Shown here one piece after another: positions 54,124 to 61,531 of a stretch of 64,000 nucleotides of DNA. The position numbers and the translations under genes are program-made. This DNA comes from JAWPMT01 sp965267435 (GTDB lineage: Bacteria > Bacteroidota > Bacteroidia > Cytophagales > Cyclobacteriaceae): NCBI GenBank assembly GCA_965267435.1, contig OZ253960.1, forward strand, positions 2,418,001 through 2,482,000, in the 5' to 3' direction. Every line of letters begins with the position of its first letter. Within the stretch, counting starts at the first letter, position 1. The notes below the pieces were generated by a model. It saw only the letters and a list, made by a program, of their open reading frames with translations, was not told the DNA's origin and did no database searches.

Positions 54124-55218
54124 ATGTTTAGAAAGTTTTTCAAAAATCCCCAGATCGGGATTTTATTTGATATCGTCGTTGGCGTAGTAGTATACGTGGT
54201 TTTGCTGGTACTACTCGTCAAAGTAGAGCGGATCAGTGACCAGTCGGCCCTCACCACATATGCCAATGCCTTCTGGTATTCGATTGTTACGCTGACTACC
54301 GTGGGATACGGCGATCTCTTCCCCGCAACAGTCTACGGGCGGATTATCAGTTCAGTATTCGTATTGTTGAGTTTGAGCGTTCACATCGTGCTCATTGGCA
54401 CTTTTGTGAATCTTATGACGACTATTAAAGAGAACAGAAAAATGGGATTAAACGGGACCAAAATGGCGGAACACGCCGTCATCATCGGATGGGATGGCTT
54501 TGGTAAAATGGTAGCGGACCAGCTGCTCGGCGTAGGAAAAAAGGTCGCTATCGTATCCAACAACAAGGAGGATATTGAGTTCATCCATGAGCAATACAGC
54601 GATCGGAACATCTTCACGCTCTACAGCGATTTCAAGAATCTTGAGAATCTCAAGAGGGTGAATATATCACAGAGCTCGATTGTGTTTGTGAATTTTGCAG
54701 ATGACACCGAAAAGCTCGTCTTCATCATCAACGTCAAAAAAGTTTATCCCGAACTGGAATTTGTGGTGACTCTTGAAAACGGGGACTTGAAAAATACCTT
54801 CATTGCCGCGGGGGTTAGAAATACAATCTCCAAATACGAAATCTCATCCAAGCTACTCGCCAGTTACATGTTTGAGCCTGATGTGGCATTCTACAGCGAG
54901 TCCATCATGTCCTTCCCACAATCGGACAGCGACTACGACATCAAGCAGTTTTTGGTGACTCCCAGCAATCCATTTGTAGGACGTGCCTACTCTGAGGCGT
55001 TCTTCGAAATGAAAAAGAAATACAACTCCGTTTTGATAGGTATCACCAAACGCGACAAATACGGAGCAAAAAAACTGATCAAGAACCCACTAGGGGACCT
55101 AAAAATTGGCCCTGGTGATTACCTGATAGTGATCCTGAATGGAAAGGCCTTCAAACTACTCAAGAAGGTCTTCAACGTCGAAGAGGGTATTTATAAAGAC
55201 AAAGCGAAGCGCTCATGA
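54124..55218 (+). CDS. Two-helix potassium channel with RCK domain
   Basis: A 364-residue ion channel. The outer helix is GILFDIVVGVVVYVVLLVLLV, the pore holds the selectivity filter TTVGYGD at residues 58-64, and the inner helix is IISSVFVLLSLSVHIVLIGTF. From about residue 117 an RCK/TrkA-N domain begins HAVIIGWDGFGKMVADQLL, followed by a TrkA-C part with GPGDYLIVILNG. It passes K+ through the inner membrane under ligand control. The stop overlaps the start of the lipoprotein gene by 4 bases. Both may be expressed from the promoter at 54076. Confidence 0.93.
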   Translation: MFRKFFKNPQIGILFDIVVGVVVYVVLLVLLVKVERISDQSALTTYANAFWYSIVTLTTVGYGDLFPATVYGRIISSVFVLLSLSVHIVLIGTFVNLMTTIKENRKMGLNGTKMAEHAVIIGWDGFGKMVADQLLGVGKKVAIVSNNKEDIEFIHEQYSDRNIFTLYSDFKNLENLKRVNISQSSIVFVNFADDTEKLVFIINVKKVYPELEFVVTLENGDLKNTFIAAGVRNTISKYEISSKLLASYMFEPDVAFYSESIMSFPQSDSDYDIKQFLVTPSNPFVGRAYSEAFFEMKKKYNSVLIGITKRDKYGAKKLIKNPLGDLKIGPGDYLIVILNGKAFKLLKKVFNVEEGIYKDKAKRS

Positions 55219-55658
55219 GCCGGCCCCATTACTATCTCTATCTGGCGGTACTCGTGGCAGTCTTTGGCTGTAAGAATCGCCCGATCAATGAGGGAGAAGA
55301 TTTCCGCCCCAAGGAGATACACGAAAACATCGACTACCACTTCGACAAGATCCGTGTTGACGGCGTGGAATACCTGATATTATCTCGGGACAACAACAAC
55401 CCGCACGAAGGTTTTGGCTTTATGGCATTCCGCGCCAATCAGTTGATACAGAAGCAGGATTCGGCCATGGCCTATCTGCAAACGATGGCGCAGTTGCAAA
55501 AGGAGATGTACGCCCAGCAATTCAACATACCCATGGAGCAAGTAGATCAATACACCAATGGGCTCTTCCAGAAGTATCTGCACACAGCTCCTTCATTAGA
55601 CGCCATGACTGGCGAAAGCTACCGCAGTGACCCACGGCCACAGCGGCTGACAGATTAA
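55215..55658 (+). CDS. Small hypothetical lipoprotein
   Basis: A 147-residue predicted lipoprotein with a signal helix (YYLYLAVLVAVFGC) and cysteine lipobox. The mature part has no family that I recognise: YHFDKIRVDGVEYLILSRDNNNPHEG, then a helical stretch rich in glutamine and methionine (MAQLQKEMYAQQFNIPMEQVDQY). It overlaps the K+ channel gene by 4 bases, so it is part of its operon and might be a periplasmic companion; this is a guess from position. Confidence 0.7.
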   Translation: MSRPHYYLYLAVLVAVFGCKNRPINEGEDFRPKEIHENIDYHFDKIRVDGVEYLILSRDNNNPHEGFGFMAFRANQLIQKQDSAMAYLQTMAQLQKEMYAQQFNIPMEQVDQYTNGLFQKYLHTAPSLDAMTGESYRSDPRPQRLTD

Positions 55659-55689
55659 AATCTGCCAGGCGATACGGTTCCGAAAGTGA

Positions 55690-56322
55690 TTACAGGGAGT
55701 CGAAGTACTTCCGCAGATCCTTCAACACTTGGGAAGTCTCTGGATTGACGACGATAGAATCCACCACATCCTTCGCGACTTTCTCCGCATCGATTAGTTC
55801 ATCCTTATCCTGGAATACCTCCTCAAGAATCCCGCAGTCATACACCAGGGACATCAGGATTACGAAGGAAGGAGTAGGCTTTGCATTCTTGAAAACCATT
55901 GCACGCAGGATGTTCCTGATTTCCTTTTCGTAGGCATAGTTGGCGTTGCCCATGCGCTCGGAGAGTGGGATCCACAATAGCTTGGTCGCCTCCTTCTTCA
56001 GGATGCCCCGCTTGGTTAGAAGCTGATCGAGGTCCTCCTTAATGTGGTTGAAGTGGCCCACCATGGATTTCACTTCCTGGATGATCTCGTGGCCAGTTTG
56101 CAGGCGACCCAGGACACTGTCCAGAATCCCGTTGCCGGTGCTCGATGTGTCTTTTACCTCAATCACCCCATCCTTCAAATTAATCTTCTCTGTGAGGTAC
56201 AACTCAAGAATGGCGGCGCTCAAAACACCAGGGACATAACGCCTTTCGGCGGCAGCTAAAAGACGTCCTTCTTCGTCGTCTAGCGCTATCAGGTAAAGTC
56301 CTTCTGCAATACTAAGTTTCAT
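55690..56322 (-). CDS. GPP34-family protein
   Basis: A 210-residue soluble protein of the GPP34 (Golgi phosphoprotein 3) family. The N-terminus MKLSIAEGLYLIALDDEEGRLLAAAERRYVPGVLSAAILELYLTEKI fits the family start. It continues with the ILDSVLGRLQ and LDQLLTKRGILKKEATKLLWIPLSER stretch and a helical end. Eukaryotic members bind phosphatidylinositol-4-phosphate at the Golgi; bacterial members have no established task. The family match is good; the cellular role is open. It stands alone, convergent with the lipoprotein gene. Confidence 0.8.
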   Translation of the reverse strand: MKLSIAEGLYLIALDDEEGRLLAAAERRYVPGVLSAAILELYLTEKINLKDGVIEVKDTSSTGNGILDSVLGRLQTGHEIIQEVKSMVGHFNHIKEDLDQLLTKRGILKKEATKLLWIPLSERMGNANYAYEKEIRNILRAMVFKNAKPTPSFVILMSLVYDCGILEEVFQDKDELIDAEKVAKDVVDSIVVNPETSQVLKDLRKYFDSL

Positions 56323-56571
56323 GTTGTCAATTTTGTGCTATAACTGTCCGAAGTACTTGAGCGAAAGCCTTTCTGACCGATAGATTTTAGCGCCAAGACA
56401 CTTCTTGCGCCCACAAAACGAAGGGAGTTCATAGCTTCTTCATTTGGATCGACGAGTCCGAGCAGGCGAAAGGTTGGTGTCACTTCCAGGTACCCTTTGC
56501 TGTGCATGCTCGAGCACTTTAAACTCTTAAAGGCCATCGCTTTGGGCAGCGCAAATTTATGAGAAAAAATC

Positions 56572-57876
56572 CTACTTTTTCAAGAGCATAGGGATAGTTA
56601 AACCCTGTACCAAGATGGAGAATACTACACAACAATAAGTTGTAAAGAGTATCACCTGCTTTGCTTCAGCTGGTATCGACTCTATCCCTGAGAGCGAAAG
56701 CGCCAAAGCAACCGAAATACCTCCTCGTAATCCACCCCATGTGAGTATCTGTATCGTCTGAGGCTCAAACTTCCTCCATATCCTCATCAAACCTACAGGC
56801 AGCGATACCCCAATCAGTCGGGCCAAAAGCACAATCAAAATCCCTACAACTCCTACAACAATCAAGTCATTTGTAAAGGTCTTGGCTATCACAATCATCT
56901 CGAGGCCAATCAAAATGAACAGGATCGCATTCAAAGCCTCATCCAGCAAGTGCCAGAACTTGAAGACATACTCTCCCGTGGCATTGGCCAGGTTTTCATC
57001 CCGACCTTCATTTCCTATGAATAGCCCCATTACCACCATGGCCAAGGGACCAGAAAGGTGAAGCAACTCTGCAATACGCCCACCTACCATTACCAGCGTC
57101 AAAGTGACCAGAACCTCTAGTTCCACATGATCATTGTCTATGAAATCCAACAGTTTGAATCCCAGGAACCCGAAAAGCGCTCCCATCAACAGTCCTCCAA
57201 AGACTTCCAACCCAAACAACTTCACAACATCAAATGCACTGAAGCCTGCCTGTGCCGCAGCATGGGCTCCTTCTGCCGCTTCGTGACCACCTCCATGTGC
57301 CGCCTCCGGGGCTGCAATGCCGAGAATCGTCAGGAAAACAACGACGCCCACGCCATCATTGAACAATGACTCACCGGCGATCTTGATCTCAAGATTCGGA
57401 GAGATACCAAATCTCTTAACCAGAGCAAGTACCGCTATTGGGTCTGTCGGTGAGATCAACGCGCCAAAAAGCAGGCAATAAATCCAATCGATCTCGTAAC
57501 CCAGCCATGGGAAGATCTTCCAAATAAGGAAACCTACAATGAACGTCGACAATAAGGTACCGACCGTTGCCAGCACTAAAACGGGCCATTTCTCTTCCAG
57601 AAGTTTCTTTAAGTTGATACTCAAGGCTCCAGCGAAAAGGAGAAAGTTGAGCATCACATTGAGCAGTACTTCTTTGAAATCAAACTCCTCGACAATGGTG
57701 ACCGCTATGCCACCCACAGCTGGAAAAAGCCATCCAAGCAAAAGGATCACGATTGACATCCCCAAGGCTATCGCCATCAACCCGATGGTAGAGGGCAGCT
57801 TAAGGACAGAGATATTGATAAGTGTAAAAATCGCCGCCAGAAAAATTAGCAGCGTAATAAGATCAAGAATACTCAT
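56572..57876 (-). CDS. CPA1-family Na+/H+ antiporter
   Basis: A 434-residue inner membrane protein with about 12 membrane segments and the CPA1 fold. Key parts are LLFAGALSINLKKLLEEKWPVL, FGALISPTDPIAVLALVKRFG (ion-site region with TDP), IAGESLFNDGVGVVVFLTIL (the ND motif) and TWGGLRGGISVALALSLSG. A His- and Ala-rich insert (AAHGGGHEAAEGAHAAAQAG) lies in a loop after the ND helix; such a loop could sense pH or metal, but that is a guess. It exports Na+ in exchange for H+, a normal need in a marine bacterium. Confidence 0.92.
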   Translation of the reverse strand: MSILDLITLLIFLAAIFTLINISVLKLPSTIGLMAIALGMSIVILLLGWLFPAVGGIAVTIVEEFDFKEVLLNVMLNFLLFAGALSINLKKLLEEKWPVLVLATVGTLLSTFIVGFLIWKIFPWLGYEIDWIYCLLFGALISPTDPIAVLALVKRFGISPNLEIKIAGESLFNDGVGVVVFLTILGIAAPEAAHGGGHEAAEGAHAAAQAGFSAFDVVKLFGLEVFGGLLMGALFGFLGFKLLDFIDNDHVELEVLVTLTLVMVGGRIAELLHLSGPLAMVVMGLFIGNEGRDENLANATGEYVFKFWHLLDEALNAILFILIGLEMIVIAKTFTNDLIVVGVVGILIVLLARLIGVSLPVGLMRIWRKFEPQTIQILTWGGLRGGISVALALSLSGIESIPAEAKQVILFTTYCCVVFSILVQGLTIPMLLKK

Positions 57877-58122
57877 GAAGCAGTTGGCAACTCAGACCTA
57901 GTTAAAGCGATTTCGAAAATAAGGATAAATATGGCATAATAAAAATGCTTTACGGCGCAGGCGACTCACACCTATCCTCGCATGCGAGCGCCCTGCCATC
58001 AAGGCGAATAACAAACCTAAATATCGGCAATCATCCACTCACCTGCTGAATAAATGCAGGAAGTTGGGAAAAATCACCACGTCTCGGGGTATTTTAGACG
58101 CGAATTTCCCAGGTCCCATACA

Positions 58123-59436
58123 ATGATCAAAGACGACCATAACCGTCACCTACCCTACTACGTCAGTGTTGTTCTCCTGGTCTTCATTTTCAGCAGCTGC
58201 GCGACGGTGAAGCACGTGGCTGTCACCAAGGACCTGAAACGCATGGTCAATCAATCGGTGGTCCTACAGAACCAGCACATTGGGTACTACATTTATGATC
58301 CCGAAAACGACCGCACGCTCATAGGCATCAATGAAGACAAATACTTCACTCCTGCCAGCAATACAAAGCTGTTTACACTCTACGCATCACTATTGAGCCT
58401 GCCTGATTCGGTACCAACTTTTGCTTATGAAAAGCGAGGTGATGTCCTGATTGTGGAGCCGTTGGGCGACCCAACGTTCCTGCATCCCGATTTCTACAGT
58501 CAAAACACCATCCAGAAGATTTCTGAAATGGCGGTAGACACCCTCATCGTTGCATGGTCAGCACCGGACCCATCGCGGTATGGTCCGGGATGGTCATGGG
58601 ACGACTACTCCTATGGCTACCAGGTGGAACGCACAGCACTGCCCATGTTTGGCAATGTGCTCAACGTCACGCAAATAGATAGCAGCGTTATATCTCCGGC
58701 GTTCTTTCAGGATTTTGTGGACTTCCAGAAGGACCCGGCAGTTTACAGAGATCGCTACCAAAATATTTTCCACATTCCTGAGGACACTTTGGCCGGAGAC
58801 ACTACTACTTATCGCGTTCCTATCCAGAATAATAGAGAGTTGACAGAACTGCTGCTGGCGGACACTACCAATTTGGTTGTCCGTAGCGCCGATCGTCAGT
58901 ACTATCTCAACGACACCTTGTACAATGGCCCGACGCTACCGTTACTTGCTCTCATGACTCAACGTAGCGACAATTTCCTGGCAGAGCAACTATTATATAT
59001 GTCTTCGCAACTGAATAGACAAGAGGGAGTGGAACAGTACATCGATACACTGGCGCGAAACGAGTTGTCATTTTTACCGGACCCGCTCATATGGGTAGAT
59101 GGCAGTGGGTTGAGTCGATACAACATGATCACCCCCCGGAACCTCGTGGGCCTGCTTGGCAGCATGCTCGAAACCTACGAATGGAAAGAACTAGAGACCA
59201 TTCTGCCTGTCGGTGGAATTAATGGAACCCTCAGGAACTGGTATGGAGCGGATGTGCCTTATGTATTTGCTAAAACCGGAACCCTACGACACAATCACTG
59301 CCTAAGCGGGTATATGATCACGAAATCAGGAAAGACACTGATATTCAGCTTCATGAATAATCACTTCACTACACCCAGTAGTACGGTGAAATTGGAAATG
59401 CAGCGCATTCTGGAAGCGCTGCGAGACAGCTACTAG
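58123..59436 (+). CDS. D-alanyl-D-alanine carboxypeptidase/endopeptidase (peptidase S13) lipoprotein
   Basis: A 437-residue class C penicillin-binding protein of the DacB/PBP4 type. The ATG at 58123 gives a lipoprotein signal peptide (YYVSVVLLVFIFSSC); an upstream ATG at 58054 is less likely. The active-site serine lies in TPASNTKLFTLYASL (S79-x-x-K82). The second motif is SDN in MTQRSDNFLAEQLL, and the third is KTG in VFAKTGTLRHNHCLSGY. It trims peptidoglycan peptides in the periplasm, anchored by lipid. The large insertion domain of typical DacB seems shorter here. Confidence 0.91.
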   Translation: MIKDDHNRHLPYYVSVVLLVFIFSSCATVKHVAVTKDLKRMVNQSVVLQNQHIGYYIYDPENDRTLIGINEDKYFTPASNTKLFTLYASLLSLPDSVPTFAYEKRGDVLIVEPLGDPTFLHPDFYSQNTIQKISEMAVDTLIVAWSAPDPSRYGPGWSWDDYSYGYQVERTALPMFGNVLNVTQIDSSVISPAFFQDFVDFQKDPAVYRDRYQNIFHIPEDTLAGDTTTYRVPIQNNRELTELLLADTTNLVVRSADRQYYLNDTLYNGPTLPLLALMTQRSDNFLAEQLLYMSSQLNRQEGVEQYIDTLARNELSFLPDPLIWVDGSGLSRYNMITPRNLVGLLGSMLETYEWKELETILPVGGINGTLRNWYGADVPYVFAKTGTLRHNHCLSGYMITKSGKTLIFSFMNNHFTTPSSTVKLEMQRILEALRDSY

Positions 59437-59450
59437 ACCCCTTGCGGAAA

Positions 59451-60800
59451 TTAGAAGCTCTGCATCAAACCGCCAGTCAACCTAAGCAACTGGACCTGCG
59501 ACTCCAATAGATTGTACGTCGACTGAAGCTTGACGATGGCCGCCGACAGCTGATTGTTCTGCACTGTCCGATAGTCAAACGAGTTGATCGTGCCATTTCG
59601 GAATTTCTCCTCAGAGATACGTAGGTTCTGCTCCGCCGCCTGAAAGCGTCGTTCATTGATGTCATAGATCTGCTTTCTGACTTTGTATTGATCCAAAGCC
59701 TGCACCAGATCCCTACTCAATGAAGCCTTCAGTTGCTCCGTGCGGATATTCCCAATGTCTTCGCGGATGATCGCTTCTTTGATCGCCCTATTGACACGCC
59801 CCCCATCAAATAGATTGAATGACACGAGAAAATTCAAACCGAAGTTTGCATTCTCGTTGTTACCCGATGCCACAAATGGAGTGAAGCCCCCATCCTGATT
59901 TAGGCGTTGGCCATCGATCTCCTGGTTGTTGCGAGTGAGTGAGTAGCTGCCGCCCAAAGACAACGTAGGGTATCTGTCCAGCTTCCGCAAGCGCGTAGTA
60001 TAACCCAAAACGGACTGCGTCAAATACTGCTTCTTTAGATCGACATTTTGCTGCTCCATTTGCTGGACCAGGTCTTCGTAGGACAGGTCGTTGTATTCGA
60101 ACTCCAGGTCGTCGGTGAAATTGTATTGCTTCGCAGGATCCGGCTCCGCCAGCAGGAAGTTGAGATTGGATATGGCGTTTTGATAGATGAGCAATTGGTT
60201 GACGTAGTTGCCACTATCCGTCAAATAGTTGCCCTCTTCAAGTAATACATCTGTTGTTACAGCACTACCGATCTCCTGCTTGATCTTCTGCAATTCGTAC
60301 TTGTCCCGGCTGAGATTGAGTTGCCTTTGAAACTCATCCAAACGTCTTTCCTGTAAGACCGCGGTGTAATAACCCAGGATGATCGCCTGGAGGGCATTTG
60401 CGACAACAATATCCGCATTCCCCTGTGACTCTGCTTCCAGCGTCTCCAACTGCCGCTTGCCGATACTAATATTGGCGATACTCAACAGATCCCAATTGAC
60501 ATTGACCGTTGGTTGTATCTGGTTGGTGGTGATCTCTCCAAGGAGCGAGAAGGGGTTGAGGTTTTCCCGGTTGTCAAAAACCGTGCGACTACCTCGGATA
60601 TCAGCCGTCAATCGAGGAAATGCCAAACTCCAATTGTTGTTCATCTCGGCAATGGCCACATTCTGCTGCTCAATGCGGATGTCATAATGACGCTCCAAGC
60701 CCGTACTAATTGCCTGGCTCAGGGACAGATCATCCTGCGCACGAGCCTGCAAAAAGAGGATTGATAATACCGATAAGGAAAGTATGTATTTGAAATTCAT
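59451..60800 (-). CDS. TolC-family outer membrane efflux protein
   Basis: A 449-residue outer membrane channel subunit with a signal peptide (FKYILSLSVLSILFLQARAQ). It begins DDLSLSQAISTGLERHYDIRIEQQNV, typical of the family, then repeats with long helices: NVNWDLLSIANISIGKRQLETLE, LDEFQRQLNLSRDKYELQKI and FGLNFLVSFNLFDGGRVNRAIKEAI; a later part reads ISEEKFRNGTINSFDYRTVQNNQLSAAI. Three subunits form the exit duct for the RND pump encoded upstream. It is last in the operon, 16 bases after the small membrane protein gene. Confidence 0.92.
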   Translation of the reverse strand: MNFKYILSLSVLSILFLQARAQDDLSLSQAISTGLERHYDIRIEQQNVAIAEMNNNWSLAFPRLTADIRGSRTVFDNRENLNPFSLLGEITTNQIQPTVNVNWDLLSIANISIGKRQLETLEAESQGNADIVVANALQAIILGYYTAVLQERRLDEFQRQLNLSRDKYELQKIKQEIGSAVTTDVLLEEGNYLTDSGNYVNQLLIYQNAISNLNFLLAEPDPAKQYNFTDDLEFEYNDLSYEDLVQQMEQQNVDLKKQYLTQSVLGYTTRLRKLDRYPTLSLGGSYSLTRNNQEIDGQRLNQDGGFTPFVASGNNENANFGLNFLVSFNLFDGGRVNRAIKEAIIREDIGNIRTEQLKASLSRDLVQALDQYKVRKQIYDINERRFQAAEQNLRISEEKFRNGTINSFDYRTVQNNQLSAAIVKLQSTYNLLESQVQLLRLTGGLMQSF

Positions 60801-60816
60801 TATGCTTTCAGGTCTG

Positions 60817-61518
60817 CTATTGAACCAGGTAATCGCGCAAATGTTTTAATGTCAGGTGAAGCCGTAGGCCACCGTCCGTACTCATTAGAGTGATGGGCTC
60901 TCGGTCGTCGTCTCTGGCCAGAACGAGTTTCGTCCTTCCATCCCGGCTGGCCACCCGAAGCGATGACTTCGTGGCCACATCAAGGGAGTAAGTGTCTGAG
61001 CCCTTTTTGATAAACAGAGAGTCGTTCGTTTTAAGTATCTCAAACCTCCAGAAGTCAAAGATGCGCTCGAGACTCCTCAGGAAAAGTAATATGCCGTAGA
61101 TAACGACAGCTATACACACAATAAAGCCGATGACCTGCCCCGCTCCAGTGAGTCCATTTTCCATAAAGTCTATAATAATGGTCGTCAGTGGCACCCCCGA
61201 AAACATCATAACGACAGCGAAAAAAGCGCTGAACAGGTCTACCCTTCTGGCTCCACCAAGGCGCTTAATAACCGTCTCACCATCACTTTTGATACTGAAC
61301 CCGAGAAATGGCAGGTATTGGAAGTCGCGGATCTTCGATTGCTCGATATCAATAAGCTGATTGAGCTCGCGCAACGCCTGGGCATCTACCTCCAGCGATC
61401 GCTTTTCGATCTCATGCAACAAACAGCGCTGAGCCTCGAAATTGAGCACTTTACGGTTGCTGAGCAGCTCCAATAGCTGCTCGTCTTCTTTTTCTTTGAA
61501 GTGAACTGAGTAATTCAT
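60817..61518 (-). CDS. Hypothetical membrane protein in the efflux operon
   Basis: A 233-residue protein of unknown function. About 85 helical, charged residues (EDEQLLELLSNRKVLNFEAQRCLLHEIEKRSL) come first. Two membrane segments follow: FSAFFAVVMMFSGVPLTTIII and IGFIVCIAVVIYGILLFL. The last 75 residues form a soluble strand-rich part. It is 13 bases after the permease gene and 16 before the TolC gene, so it is in the same operon. It could be an accessory factor, but nothing in the sequence shows this. Confidence 0.75.
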   Translation of the reverse strand: MNYSVHFKEKEDEQLLELLSNRKVLNFEAQRCLLHEIEKRSLEVDAQALRELNQLIDIEQSKIRDFQYLPFLGFSIKSDGETVIKRLGGARRVDLFSAFFAVVMMFSGVPLTTIIIDFMENGLTGAGQVIGFIVCIAVVIYGILLFLRSLERIFDFWRFEILKTNDSLFIKKGSDTYSLDVATKSSLRVASRDGRTKLVLARDDDREPITLMSTDGGLRLHLTLKHLRDYLVQ

Positions 61519-61531
61519 TACAATCCTCTAT

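Noticed and set aside
56319..56537. Open frame of 72 codons before the GPP34 gene
   Set aside because: It has no start region, no family pattern and overlaps the GPP34 start; it is more likely non-coding spacer.
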